Below are positions 16,966-24,427 of a stretch of 42,145 nucleotides of DNA, one piece after another. The notes beneath the pieces were generated by a model that ran no database searches, was not told the DNA's origin, and worked only from the letters and a program-made list of their open reading frames with translations. The stretch is from an uncultured candidate division Zixibacteria bacterium (GTDB taxonomy: Bacteria > Zixibacteria > MSB-5A5 > GN15 > FEB-12). How positions within the stretch are numbered: position 1 is the first letter of the stretch; every line of letters starts with the position of its first letter. The stretch lies in contig CAJVYT010000003.1 of assembly GCA_913009765.1 (NCBI GenBank), positions 1 to 42,145 on the forward strand, in the 5' to 3' direction. The position numbers and the translations under genes were made by a program.

Positions 16966-17745
16966 CTATCCCGATATAATACGAATATCGCCGATGAAAC
17001 TGCTGCAGGCGATATACAGTTTGCAAGAGGCAGAATCATAATCGGAAGAATATGATTCAACTTTATTGCCAAATCCGGTTGAACGTTTTCCAACTGCCTC
17101 AACATCGCCAATAAAATTACTGCAGTTAACAAAAACAGCCATTTCTTTTGGGATATAAATTAGTACATCTCCGATAAAATGAGAAATAATCAATCGATTA
17201 AGACCGTCGGCGTAAATAGCATCTCTCATCTGCATTTCAATATCACCAATAGCTGAAGATACTACGACATTTTGTACGTTAATACCTTTACAGTTAATAA
17301 ATAAATCTCCGAATGCTTTTTCATATTTTACTTTGCCGTTTTTTTGAGAGGCGTTAGAATATCTTTTCTTTTGTGATTTGTTAGAATGAAAATCGGTATC
17401 TTCAAAATTTTGCGAGAAATTTGTTTTGTTAAAACTCTCATTGACCTTTTGTTCAAAATTATCAATTTTAGATTCAAATTCATTAACTTTATCATCTAAA
17501 TTTGTCTCAAAATCATCGACCTTACTCTGAAAGTCATTCATCTTTTGCTTGAATTTGTAAGCGTGAGAATCCGCAGTAGATTTCATGTCCTGATTTTTGC
17601 GTCGTACCATATGTGCAATACCCAGTCCAATGAGAATCAGAGGAAAAATTTGATTAAAAAAATCAAACCCCAATCTGTCTTCCAAGAGTAGTAATCCAAT
17701 AAGAATTAGGATTATTCCGCCGATCAATTTACCTGAATTATGCAT
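16966..17745 (-). CDS. LiaF-like membrane protein with coiled coil
   Basis: A 259-residue protein with two hydrophobic segments near the N-terminus (GGIILILIGLLLLE and IFPLILIGLGIAHMV), as in DUF5668/LiaF-type proteins. A heptad-like stretch (~55-105, repeated DxFExxxD) is probably a coiled coil. The C-terminal ~110 residues form a beta-helix-like domain with recurring units (SSAIGDIEM, SHFIGDVLI, SNFIGDVEA, SSFIGDIRI), as in LiaF/YvqF C-terminal domains that sense cell-envelope stress. I choose the ATG at 17745, which has AAAGG five bases upstream and starts right before the first membrane segment; an ATG at 17787 has no such site. Role in envelope stress is by family analogy. Confidence 0.8.
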   Translation of the reverse strand: MHNSGKLIGGIILILIGLLLLEDRLGFDFFNQIFPLILIGLGIAHMVRRKNQDMKSTADSHAYKFKQKMNDFQSKVDDFETNLDDKVNEFESKIDNFEQKVNESFNKTNFSQNFEDTDFHSNKSQKKRYSNASQKNGKVKYEKAFGDLFINCKGINVQNVVVSSAIGDIEMQMRDAIYADGLNRLIISHFIGDVLIYIPKEMAVFVNCSNFIGDVEAVGKRSTGFGNKVESYSSDYDSASCKLYIACSSFIGDIRIISG

Positions 17746-17840
17746 TTTTGCCTTTATTTCCATACTATTTTTACGTACAGAATACATTTTTGTTACGAAT
17801 TCAATTCTAAGGTAATGAAACCTAATAATTTACACAAGAA

Positions 17841-17865
17841 AAAACCCGCCGGAAGCGGGCTTTTT
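17841..17865 (-). terminator. Rho-independent terminator after the octaheme cytochrome gene
   Basis: CCCGC-CGGAA-GCGGG (17845-17859) flanked by A-tract and T-tract. On the minus strand it lies 26 bp beyond the stop of the cytochrome gene. The flanks would allow it to work in both directions. Confidence 0.9.
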
Positions 17866-17890
17866 CATAGAGTTCATAAGGTATCCTGAG

Positions 17891-19300
17891 TTATTTTATA
17901 TACCGTTTTTTGAATTCTTCTTGAGCTTTTTTACGAGCAGCTTTAACATCAGCAGGTTCTTGACCGGTGAACCATTTATGTTCATCCATTTCAAAAGTTT
18001 TCTTTATCAATGCTTCTACTTCAGCAACAGCGGTAAGATTCTTACCTTCTGTTTTGGCATGCTCTAAAATCTCCTGTACTTGTGGAATAAATGACATATA
18101 GAAACGCTCGGCTACTTCAAAGAATCCATGCCACTGTGTATAATCGGGAGCAAACATAGCAGCACCCATTCTAGCACGTCGACCCTCATGGTGCCAGAGA
18201 TAGAAATATGTCCATTCAAGTTCATCATCAAAATTGGTGTCATTGGTAATCAAACCAGAACTGCGGACTTTTTTATAAATAGCAGTCGCCGGTTTACCAA
18301 ACTTATCATTGTATAAATTAACGGCACCATCGTATTGAGTATAAAAATTATCAACATAGTTTGATGTATGACACGCAGAACAAACATTTTTCATGTCGTT
18401 GCGACGGTTATCCCAAGGCTTAACATCTTTACCTTTTGCTTTTGCTGTGGCGTCAATTTTTTGGGATACCGGAGGACGGAGAGTCCAGCTGATTCGGTCA
18501 CCCACGTCATGCGTTATAGGTAAATCCCTTGTTGCAGACATGTGACATGTTGCACATGTTGGAGCGGCTGAATAATCAATACCTACAACCCATGAGGAAC
18601 TGTTTAAGTTCATACGGTCTTTGTTAGCGTAAAAAGCGATACCATGCTTTGATTCTTCATATATTTCTTTTTGAGGATGATCCGGTCCTAAGTGACATTT
18701 ACCGCAGTTTTCAGGTTGTCGAGCTAGTGCTGCATCAAATGAATGTCGTGAGTGGCAAGCGGAGCAGGCACCCTTGGAACCGTCAGGATTAAGTCTGCCA
18801 ATTCCGGTGTTTGGCCATGTTTCTGCTGTAAGTGAACCGTCACTTTTTACTTCAACTTTTGAACCATGACATTGTTTACAACCATTAACAGCAGCCATCG
18901 GACCTTCAATAACTTCACCTAAGACATTATCAAGAGAACCTAAAATATTTCCGGCTTCCGCATGGTGTGATTTCTGGAATTCATTAAACTCTGTTTCATG
19001 ACATTTTGAGCAGTCTTTTGGGGAAACAATAATAGCAATGTTAAACCCGTTATGCTCAAAACCATCTTTATCATCAGGTCCTGCTGCGTGGCATTCATAA
19101 CAACCTACATTGGCGCCATAGTGACGGCTGTAACGCCATTCTTTGACCATTGCTGGCATTTCTGTTTCGTGACATTCTAAACATGCGGCTGATTCTTCAG
19201 TTAGTGTAGATGGTACAGAGCGATATCCCTGCTCCGCGGTTACCATTGATGCCAATAAGATGACAGCAACGAAAATGAAAATTACTTTTAACCCATTCAT
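17891..19300 (-). CDS. Octaheme c-type cytochrome, hydroxylamine oxidoreductase (HAO) family
   Basis: An exported 469-residue protein: signal peptide at 1-22 (hydrophobic IFIFVAVILLASM, cut near TAEQ). Eight CXXCH sites at 40, 67, 97, 141, 179, 199, 249 and 307, the count and long C-terminal helical part of HAO proteins. The C-terminal block WHHEGRRARMGA...PDYTQWHGFFE (369-395) is the conserved HAO segment. In nitrifiers HAO oxidises hydroxylamine, with a tyrosine cross-link to the P460 heme. Relatives without that cross-link (epsilon-HAO) are thought to reduce nitrite or hydroxylamine. Which type this is depends on whether Tyr387 or a neighbour aligns with the cross-linking tyrosine, which I cannot settle. 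No partner quinol dehydrogenase is adjacent. It is a single-gene transcript with a CRP/FNR-type operator upstream; that favours reduction under low oxygen. Confidence 0.92.
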   Translation of the reverse strand: MNGLKVIFIFVAVILLASMVTAEQGYRSVPSTLTEESAACLECHETEMPAMVKEWRYSRHYGANVGCYECHAAGPDDKDGFEHNGFNIAIIVSPKDCSKCHETEFNEFQKSHHAEAGNILGSLDNVLGEVIEGPMAAVNGCKQCHGSKVEVKSDGSLTAETWPNTGIGRLNPDGSKGACSACHSRHSFDAALARQPENCGKCHLGPDHPQKEIYEESKHGIAFYANKDRMNLNSSSWVVGIDYSAAPTCATCHMSATRDLPITHDVGDRISWTLRPPVSQKIDATAKAKGKDVKPWDNRRNDMKNVCSACHTSNYVDNFYTQYDGAVNLYNDKFGKPATAIYKKVRSSGLITNDTNFDDELEWTYFYLWHHEGRRARMGAAMFAPDYTQWHGFFEVAERFYMSFIPQVQEILEHAKTEGKNLTAVAEVEALIKKTFEMDEHKWFTGQEPADVKAARKKAQEEFKKRYIK

Positions 19301-19360
19301 ACCTTACTTCTCCTCTTAAAAAAATTAATTAAACAATAAAGCTATACTTGTTATATCTTG

Positions 19361-19403
19361 AATATCGTTTGTTGAGTTTATTAAAACTTTGACATTAGTC
19401 AAA
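19361..19403 (-). promoter_or_regulatory. CRP/FNR-type operator and class II promoter of the octaheme cytochrome
   Basis: Palindrome TTTGAC-ATTA-GTCAAA at 19388-19403, both arms perfect. Its layout is that of CRP/FNR superfamily sites (FNR itself: TTGAT-N4-ATCAA). On the minus strand GATATT (19366-19361) lies where a -10 box would place the operator at exactly -41.5, the class II activator position. The ATG is at 19300 with an AGGAG ribosome binding site. Confidence 0.65.
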
Positions 19404-19433
19404 TATGAGTTATTTATCACAGAAATGTCAATA

Positions 19434-19466
19434 AAAAAAGCTGTCTTCATAAAAGACAGCCTTTTT
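19434..19466 (-). terminator. Rho-independent terminator after the porin gene
   Basis: AAGCTGTCTT and AAGACAGCCTT form a 9-10 bp stem with a short CATAA-type loop, followed on the minus strand by a T-run. It lies 23 bp after the porin stop and upstream of the cytochrome promoter, so the porin and cytochrome are separate transcripts. Confidence 0.85.
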
Positions 19467-19488
19467 AGGTCTGTAATAGCAATGTTTA

Positions 19489-20802
19489 TTAAAAATTTAC
19501 AATTGCTTGAAAATAACCCCAGAATGAAGATTTGTTTTTGAAAGTATTGATATCAAATCCTGCATCATTCTGTTGTTTATAGGCAGCAAAATCATCTTTT
19601 GGAGTAAAGAATGAACCGCCTAATTTCAGGGCAACACCTTTAACACGGGATGTTTTCACAGCAAGGTCAAGCTCTGAACCGATATCTTTTGTAGGGGTAT
19701 TATCATAGAGACTTAATGCATAATTTTCAGCAGAACTAAAGAGATGTAAATCTGCCAAGAAAGTCCAACCTTGAGTAAAATCAAATTTACCGCGCAATGC
19801 GATATCTACTAAACCGTTAGGACCACCTTTTAAGAAATAATCCATATAGCCGTTAAATTTATGACCGGTCCAATAGAGGTTATTAAATGTTTTGAATTTG
19901 GTTGTATCTGTGCCGTCATCACCTGAGGCATAATCAATAGCTAAAGCAACCCGACCGTTTTTTTCACCTTTAAAAGAATAGCCAAGTTCACCGGCAAACA
20001 TTACCGCAGAAATATCCTGTTCATTTGTAATAATATCAGTTAATGGATTAAAATCTTCAGGTAATACCGCTTGAGTTCCTCCTTGGAAAGCCAGATTAAA
20101 CTCCATGTCAATCTGTTCTAATTTCTTTTTGTAATAAGCAGCCAAGGTTGCTCTGTTTAGCATTTTTACATTAGAACCAAGACCGATGGTGTCAGCATCA
20201 ACCTCAAAAAGAGTCAAAAAGTTAAGATTGCTGTTTTTAAATTTGGCAGTAACGGCGTACACATCAAAATCACTGTTATAACCTGTGCTGTTATCTTCAC
20301 GTTTTTTTAAGGAAGCAAAAGTGACGTTGAATTTTTGAGCATCATACCATGCCATTCCGCCTTCCCATGAACGACCAATATTGCTCCAGCCGACAGCACC
20401 GAGTAAGCGTTGATTCCCCCAGTTAAATTCAAATCGACCACCCAATACACCAACAGACCATTTTTCTTTAGTCCAGAGATTATATTTTAAAAATGCTTGG
20501 TGAAGGTCTACATTGGCAGTACTTTTCAATCCGGAAGACTGTCCCGATTCACCCAATATTCTGCTGTCTTGAAACTGAATAAATGCTGTGGCATTTTTGT
20601 CGACGATTGCTTTTATATTTAAACGGGTACGTAAATATTTGAAAGTTTGTACATGGCTAGAGTTATCATCAAATGATGTACGGCTGGCTTCACCTCGTGA
20701 GCGAACTTGCCCGCTGACATCGACGACAGTTTCAGCAAAGGCTGAAAATGCAAATCCAAACATGAGCAATGCTGTAATAGTTAGAATTAGAAATTTTTTC
20801 AA
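19489..20802 (-). CDS. Outer-membrane porin, alginate-export-like family
   Basis: A 437-residue beta-barrel protein. The signal peptide at 1-23 ends in AFSAFAET. The mature part has many alternating, aromatic-rich strands (for example FKYLRTRLNIKAIV, ATAFIQFQDSRIL, WSVGVLGGRFEFNWGNQRLLG) and ends in Phe (YFQAIVNF), the usual signal for outer-membrane assembly. The ~LRTRL and GRxEFNWGNQRL motifs recall the alginate_exp/putative porin family. The start is TTG with AGGAGGT five bases upstream. A CRP/FNR-type site lies upstream, like that of the neighbouring cytochrome, so the porin may admit a substrate or electron acceptor used under the same conditions. The substrate is unknown. Confidence 0.85.
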   Translation of the reverse strand: MKKFLILTITALLMFGFAFSAFAETVVDVSGQVRSRGEASRTSFDDNSSHVQTFKYLRTRLNIKAIVDKNATAFIQFQDSRILGESGQSSGLKSTANVDLHQAFLKYNLWTKEKWSVGVLGGRFEFNWGNQRLLGAVGWSNIGRSWEGGMAWYDAQKFNVTFASLKKREDNSTGYNSDFDVYAVTAKFKNSNLNFLTLFEVDADTIGLGSNVKMLNRATLAAYYKKKLEQIDMEFNLAFQGGTQAVLPEDFNPLTDIITNEQDISAVMFAGELGYSFKGEKNGRVALAIDYASGDDGTDTTKFKTFNNLYWTGHKFNGYMDYFLKGGPNGLVDIALRGKFDFTQGWTFLADLHLFSSAENYALSLYDNTPTKDIGSELDLAVKTSRVKGVALKLGGSFFTPKDDFAAYKQQNDAGFDINTFKNKSSFWGYFQAIVNF

Positions 20803-20875
20803 GTCTTACCTCCTAATGGTTTAACTTTCTAAAAAGGTTTTTAAGTTTCTCTTTTGTATGTTTTTTTAATTAATG

Positions 20876-20919
20876 TTAATAAAAGCAGTTATATACCTAA
20901 AGGTTTGACTTATGTTAAG
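20876..20919 (-). promoter_or_regulatory. CRP/FNR-type operator and promoter candidate of the porin
   Basis: TTTGAC-TTAT-GTTAAG at 20904-20919, an imperfect copy of the TTTGAC-N4-GTCAAA site before the cytochrome gene (two mismatches in one arm). On the minus strand TATTAA (20881-20876) is a possible -10 box placing the operator near -42.5. It lies about 100 bp before the porin TTG, as for the cytochrome. Confidence 0.45.
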
Positions 20920-20979
20920 CAATATAAAAAAAGAATCAATTTACAATATTTTCTTTAAGAAATTGAAAAATATTCCTAC

Positions 20980-21007
20980 TTGACAATGTGTCTAAAATAG
21001 ATTTATT
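20980..21007 (+). promoter_or_regulatory. Putative sigma-70-type promoter of argF
   Basis: TTGACA (20980-20985), 16 bp, TTTATT (21002-21007). The argF ribosome binding site AAAGGAGG is at 21042-21049. No clear ARG-box palindrome was seen nearby. Confidence 0.45.
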
Positions 21008-21054
21008 TCACACGAATTTTGAAATGAAAAACCACTTACATAAAGGAGGATACC

Positions 21055-21957
21055 TTGCCTCGTTCACTCTGCCAGATAACAGATTTTACTGCTTCAGAAA
21101 TTCAGGAAATATTTAGCCTGTGTAAACAGATGAAATCAGGTGAAATTTCACCAAAACCACTTGCCGGTAAATCAGTTGCCTGCATTTTCGCAAAAGAATC
21201 TTTAAGAACACGTATATCTTTTGAAGTAGGTATCTCCGAGTTAGGCGGTTCACCAATATATGTAACCGGAGGAGAGATAAAACTCGGTCAACGGGAAACT
21301 GTTGCCGATGCGGCTCAAGTGCTTTCTCGGTATGTCGGACTTATAATGATTCGCACTTTTGAACAGTCTGATGTCGAAAAACTTGCGAAATATGCCTCGG
21401 TTCCTATTGTGAATGGTCTGACAGATTTAGTCCATCCCTGTCAAATTTTGGGTGATTATTTTACCATGACAGAACATTTGGAGAAAAAAGAGAAATATAA
21501 AGTAGCGTATGTCGGGGATGGTAACAATATAACCAATTCATGGCTTAATTTAGCCTCTTTAATTCCTATTGATTTTCGAATCGGAACAGCCGAAGACTGC
21601 CAGCCAGATGCTGAAATACTCAAAAAAGCCAAGTCTAACTCAGACAGTAATATACTTATTACTTCAGACCCTAAAGAAGCGTGTGCAGATGCCGATGTAA
21701 TTTATACAGATGTTTGGGCCTCTATGGGGCAGAAACATTTAAAAGAAGAAAAAGAAGGTAAATTACAAAAATATCAACTCAATAGCTCGCTGTTGGAAGT
21801 TGCCAACTCAAAAGCAATTGTGATGCACTGTTTACCGGCTGAAAGAGGTAAAGAAATTACTGACGAAGTAATGGATGGACCACAATCAGTAGTTTTTGAT
21901 GAAGCGGAGAATAGACTGCATATTCAGAAAGCAATAATGGCTTATCTGTTACAATAG
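21055..21957 (+). CDS. argF: Ornithine carbamoyltransferase
   Basis: Condenses ornithine with carbamoyl phosphate to citrulline in arginine biosynthesis. The 300 residues have normal length. The carbamoyl-phosphate site is SLRTR (49-53), followed by HPCQ (127-130). The ornithine-specific loop is DVWASMG and the C-terminal catalytic motif is HCLPAERG. These favour true ornithine transcarbamylase over the acetyl- or succinylornithine variants. The start is TTG, fixed by a near-perfect AAAGGAGG six bases upstream. No other arg gene is in the window, so the pathway is scattered or split. The lipoprotein gene begins about 50 bp downstream and may be cotranscribed. Confidence 0.96.
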   Translation: MPRSLCQITDFTASEIQEIFSLCKQMKSGEISPKPLAGKSVACIFAKESLRTRISFEVGISELGGSPIYVTGGEIKLGQRETVADAAQVLSRYVGLIMIRTFEQSDVEKLAKYASVPIVNGLTDLVHPCQILGDYFTMTEHLEKKEKYKVAYVGDGNNITNSWLNLASLIPIDFRIGTAEDCQPDAEILKKAKSNSDSNILITSDPKEACADADVIYTDVWASMGQKHLKEEKEGKLQKYQLNSSLLEVANSKAIVMHCLPAERGKEITDEVMDGPQSVVFDEAENRLHIQKAIMAYLLQ

Positions 21958-22011
21958 TTTTTTTGAACAAAACCTCAAATGGCGGTTAATGAAAAGGAAA
22001 GGAGACGCATG

Positions 22012-22854
22012 ATGCGTTCTGCTAAGTTCTTCACAATTTTAGGTTTTGTTCTACTGGCAAGTATGAGTTTATTGTTTGTCGGTTGTGGTTCAGATGACGG
22101 TCCGACAACTATTACTGGTTCTTTAACTAATCCGGATTTTGTCGTTGTACAAGATCAGGTTGAAACAATTGTTGATTCAACTTTAGATTTTGTTTTAACA
22201 GGTATGAATTCTTTGAGCTCTATTTCAACTGACGGAATTATTATTCCTAATTTTTATGGACCGGTATTTTCCGACAGCGACCAAGTTACTATTGCGTATG
22301 TCGGTGGATGGTATGTTGTTAATGCTGTTCAACAAAGAAGTGATTTTGCTTTTACTGTCTTAGATTCTGTACAATTTTATATCAACGATGAAGTGTCTCA
22401 AAATGGAGTCGGAGCAGACTCCATGTGGTATCGTCATCGTTGGAGCTATGATGTTGCTGACACAACAGTTTCTTACACGAAAGTAGATGGACATGCCGGG
22501 TTTGATTATCGAGGTTTAGGTGTCAATCAAGCATCAATCAATGGTAGTAATGATGTAGTTATTCATGATCAATTCGTGTCTGTAGACTCAACTGTTGTAA
22601 GACAATTTGAATTTTCGACAGATGTTAATAATTTATTGGTAAATAAAGGACCATCAGGTTGGGACCATGGGTGTCCAAATGGTGGAACTATCTCTGCGAC
22701 TGCTACTGTCACGTATACTAAAGATGATGCTGCTCAAGTTGTAACTAATTGGAATATTACGATGACATTTACAGACGGTACTGCTTCTATAACTGTAAGC
22801 AGTGGTAATGTCGTTTGGAGTTACACAAAAGATGTTTGTATTGCTATTAACTAA
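22012..22854 (+). CDS. Putative lipoprotein of unknown function
   Basis: A 280-residue exported protein with a lipoprotein signal: basic MRSAK, a hydrophobic stretch and the lipobox FVGC. The mature part is rich in Thr, Val, Asp and Asn and reads as beta-strands (for example VDSTVVRQFEFSTDV and a C-terminal TVTYTKDDA). I do not recognise a family. AAAGGAG lies 7 bases before the ATG at 22012; a second ATG directly before it (22009) is also possible, while the in-frame ATG at 21979 has no such site. A strong terminator closes the gene. The two cysteines (HGCPNG and KDVC) late in the protein might form a disulfide. Confidence 0.8.
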   Translation: MRSAKFFTILGFVLLASMSLLFVGCGSDDGPTTITGSLTNPDFVVVQDQVETIVDSTLDFVLTGMNSLSSISTDGIIIPNFYGPVFSDSDQVTIAYVGGWYVVNAVQQRSDFAFTVLDSVQFYINDEVSQNGVGADSMWYRHRWSYDVADTTVSYTKVDGHAGFDYRGLGVNQASINGSNDVVIHDQFVSVDSTVVRQFEFSTDVNNLLVNKGPSGWDHGCPNGGTISATATVTYTKDDAAQVVTNWNITMTFTDGTASITVSSGNVVWSYTKDVCIAIN

Positions 22855-22877
22855 AAATATTATAACTTAATTATATG

Positions 22878-22909
22878 AAGTCCGACCTTTGTCAGGTCGG
22901 ACTTTTTTT
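22878..22909 (+). terminator. Strong Rho-independent terminator
   Basis: AAGTCCGACCT - TTGTC - AGGTCGGACTT, a perfect 11-bp stem, followed by seven T's in all. It lies 23 bp after the lipoprotein stop. Confidence 0.95.
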
Positions 22910-22954
22910 GGTTAAAGGTTGACAGCATCTAAAAATTATATTTCTTTATGTACT

Positions 22955-23389
22955 ATGAAAGAAGTTCTTCGCTATAAAAACTGTTTTGTCTGTGGTGAAA
23001 AAAATATTGGCGGGCTGCAGGCTAAATTTTTCTACGATGGTGAAAAAGCATTTACTGATGTTTTAGCTACTGATAATTTTGAAGGATATCATGAGATTTT
23101 TCATGGGGGAGTAATTGCTTCACTTTTGGATGAAGTTATGATAAAAGCACTACTGGCGGAAAATATTTTTGCTGTTACTGCCGAACTGACTATAAAATAT
23201 AAACTCCCGGTACGTATTGGTACCAAATTAAAATTTACCGGTAAATTAATAAACCAAAAAGGTGGAAAACTGTTTTTCACTGAAGGAGAGCTTATCGATG
23301 TTAACGGTACTCTCTATGCCTCAGCATCTGCTAAATATATCAAAGCAAATGATACTCTCAAAGCACAAATAATGAAATCAATCGACTAA
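22955..23389 (+). CDS. PaaI-like hotdog-fold thioesterase
   Basis: A 144-residue cytoplasmic protein of the 4HBT/hotdog superfamily, which hydrolyses acyl-CoA thioesters. The N-terminal CFVCGEKN...GLQ block and the central HGGVIASLLDEVM helix (with the catalytic-type Asp/Glu) are typical. The rest of the fold is visible as AVTAELTIKYKLPVRIGTKL and later strands. The frame extends up to a TTG at 22919, but that TTG is part of a TTGACA and overlaps the terminator's downstream flank, so I prefer the ATG at 22955 although it lacks a clear ribosome binding site. The substrate is unknown. It stands alone between a terminator and a repeat element. Confidence 0.87.
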   Translation: MKEVLRYKNCFVCGEKNIGGLQAKFFYDGEKAFTDVLATDNFEGYHEIFHGGVIASLLDEVMIKALLAENIFAVTAELTIKYKLPVRIGTKLKFTGKLINQKGGKLFFTEGELIDVNGTLYASASAKYIKANDTLKAQIMKSID

Positions 23390-23452
23390 TTGTGGTAGTT
23401 TAATTCAGCTTTTTTCATCTCTCTCATAATTTTTCTGATAACTTGTTGAAAG

Positions 23453-23591
23453 GGGCTTGTTGGTATAGTTTAGTTTGTCTTTCAAGACCCTTCGACTTCG
23501 CTCAGGGTGACTTGAAAGACAACAACTTACAATCTGTCATACTGAGCGGAGTCGAAGTATGTTCCAAATTTAGAGGTTTATCAACAAGCCC
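23453..23591. repeat. REP/REPIN-like nested palindromic element
   Basis: Outer arms GGGCTTGTTG (23453-23462) and CAACAAGCCC (23582-23591) are perfect inverted repeats. Inside, TTGTCTTTCAAG (23475-23486) pairs with CTTGAAAGACAA (23511-23522) around a core containing CTTCGACTTCGCTCAG. A second core (23538-23561) with CTGAGCGGAGTCGAAG is the inverse of the first and is itself closed by CATACT/AGTATG. Two opposed copies of a CTTCGAC-GCTCAG type core inside longer arms is the layout of REP doublets. No ORF inside. Similar cores are common intergenic repeats in many bacteria. Confidence 0.8.
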
Positions 23592-23622
23592 AAAGAAGCA
23601 TGCTTTTAAAGTATAGAGATAT

Positions 23623-23638
23623 TGGCATACTGATTGCT
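23623..23638 (+). promoter_or_regulatory. Sigma-54 (RpoN) promoter
   Basis: TGGCATA-CTGA-TTGCT: GG (-24) and GC (-12) separated by exactly 10 bp, against the consensus TGGCACG-N4-TTGCW. Transcription would start near 23648, just at the ATG codons at 23645/23651. Confidence 0.6.
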
Positions 23639-23650
23639 CTCTTTATGCGT

Positions 23651-24163
23651 ATGACTCAGCAAATAAAAATTACAAAATGTTTTATTGCGTCATTTATGCA
23701 TCCCGACCAAGACCTTTACTTGCAAAAACAGGGTATCTCTAACGGGCTGATTTCATTTTCTATACCTAACTTAGGTATTCTTTTCAGGTGTATTGGTGAG
23801 GGAGATATGCTTAGTATGGAATTCTCAACTTTTTTCTCGTTACTTGAATTCTTACAAACAAAATTAAAAGATGAAAAAATTAATAAGATACATGTCTTTT
23901 CTTCAAATCCACGTTTTGTCTTTTCTTTTTCATCATATTCCAACTTACTGAAAGCAGGTACCACCTACAGACAAATGCTGGACTCGTGTTTGAAAAAAAT
24001 GTCAATTCAGGTTGGGTATGTAAAACCTCAAAACAATCAGGCACTTAGTTCAACGGCTGATTACCCTTCAATTCCGACAGATAAGATTGTCGATTTAGCT
24101 GTCAGCAAAGATGAACTTTCAAAAATTGAATTTAAACCTTTGCAAAAAGGGATTAAGTTATAG
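23651..24163 (+). CDS. Hypothetical protein under a sigma-54 promoter
   Basis: A 170-residue protein with no signal peptide or membrane segment. The first part alternates strands and helices (KITKCFIASF; GLISFSIPNLGILFRCI); the middle has helices with FFSLLEFLQTKLKDEKI and a strand IHVFSSNPRFVFSF. The tail is polar. I do not recognise a family. The frame starts at 23600, but the sigma-54 -24/-12 element at 23623-23638 lies inside that longer version, so translation probably starts at the ATG at 23651 (or 23645), with little or no leader. A further in-frame ATG lies about 16 codons on. The gene lies between the REP-like element and another sigma-54-preceded orphan gene. Confidence 0.6.
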   Translation: MTQQIKITKCFIASFMHPDQDLYLQKQGISNGLISFSIPNLGILFRCIGEGDMLSMEFSTFFSLLEFLQTKLKDEKINKIHVFSSNPRFVFSFSSYSNLLKAGTTYRQMLDSCLKKMSIQVGYVKPQNNQALSSTADYPSIPTDKIVDLAVSKDELSKIEFKPLQKGIKL

Positions 24164-24221
24164 CGTTTTATCTTCTGCTCGTATTTCTCTGATTTTAACT
24201 TTATATATCACGTATCTCAAT

Positions 24222-24258
24222 TTTGGTATAGCTTATATGTAACAAACAGAATACCAAA
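24222..24258. repeat. Short inverted repeat in the gap before the second sigma-54 promoter
   Basis: TTTGGTAT (24222-24229) and ATACCAAA (24251-24258), perfect 8-bp arms 21 bp apart, about 140-170 bp upstream of the sigma-54 promoter at 24396. That is the usual distance for an enhancer-binding-protein site, but spacing and sequence alone do not prove it. The rest of 24164-24395 shows nothing else. Confidence 0.3.
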
Positions 24259-24395
24259 CACTATGACAGATAATGCATATATTTTGATTCTAAATTACAA
24301 TTCAACTTCACAATCAGCAGTTTCTCATAACTGGTAGTAGACTAATAATTTCCTATCTTTATATCCTGTAAATAGATAGCATTCACTTTATAATA

Positions 24396-24411
24396 TGGCA
24401 CGTTGGTTGCT
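24396..24411 (+). promoter_or_regulatory. Consensus sigma-54 (RpoN) promoter
   Basis: TGGCACG-TTGG-TTGCT matches the sigma-54 consensus TGGCACG-N4-TTGCW at every defined position, with GG-N10-GC spacing. Start of transcription is expected near 24422. A TATAAT directly upstream (24389-24394) may be chance. Confidence 0.8.
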
Positions 24412-24427
24412 TTTACTCCTAATTAAT

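Noticed and set aside
17891..19300. Naming the octaheme cytochrome as an ammonia-oxidation enzyme
   Set aside because: No other nitrification gene is present, and HAO relatives in non-nitrifiers are reductive; the family name alone does not decide the reaction.
22919..22954. TTG 22919 as the thioesterase start, or TTGACA 22919-22924 as its promoter
   Set aside because: The family begins near the ATG at 22955; no -10 box lies at a fitting distance from TTGACA, so the promoter call is not supported.
24389..24394. TATAAT directly before ATG 24395 as a sigma-70 promoter
   Set aside because: No -35 box lies at 16-18 bp, and the perfect sigma-54 site overlaps the ATG; a sigma-70 start would fall inside the long reading of the gene.
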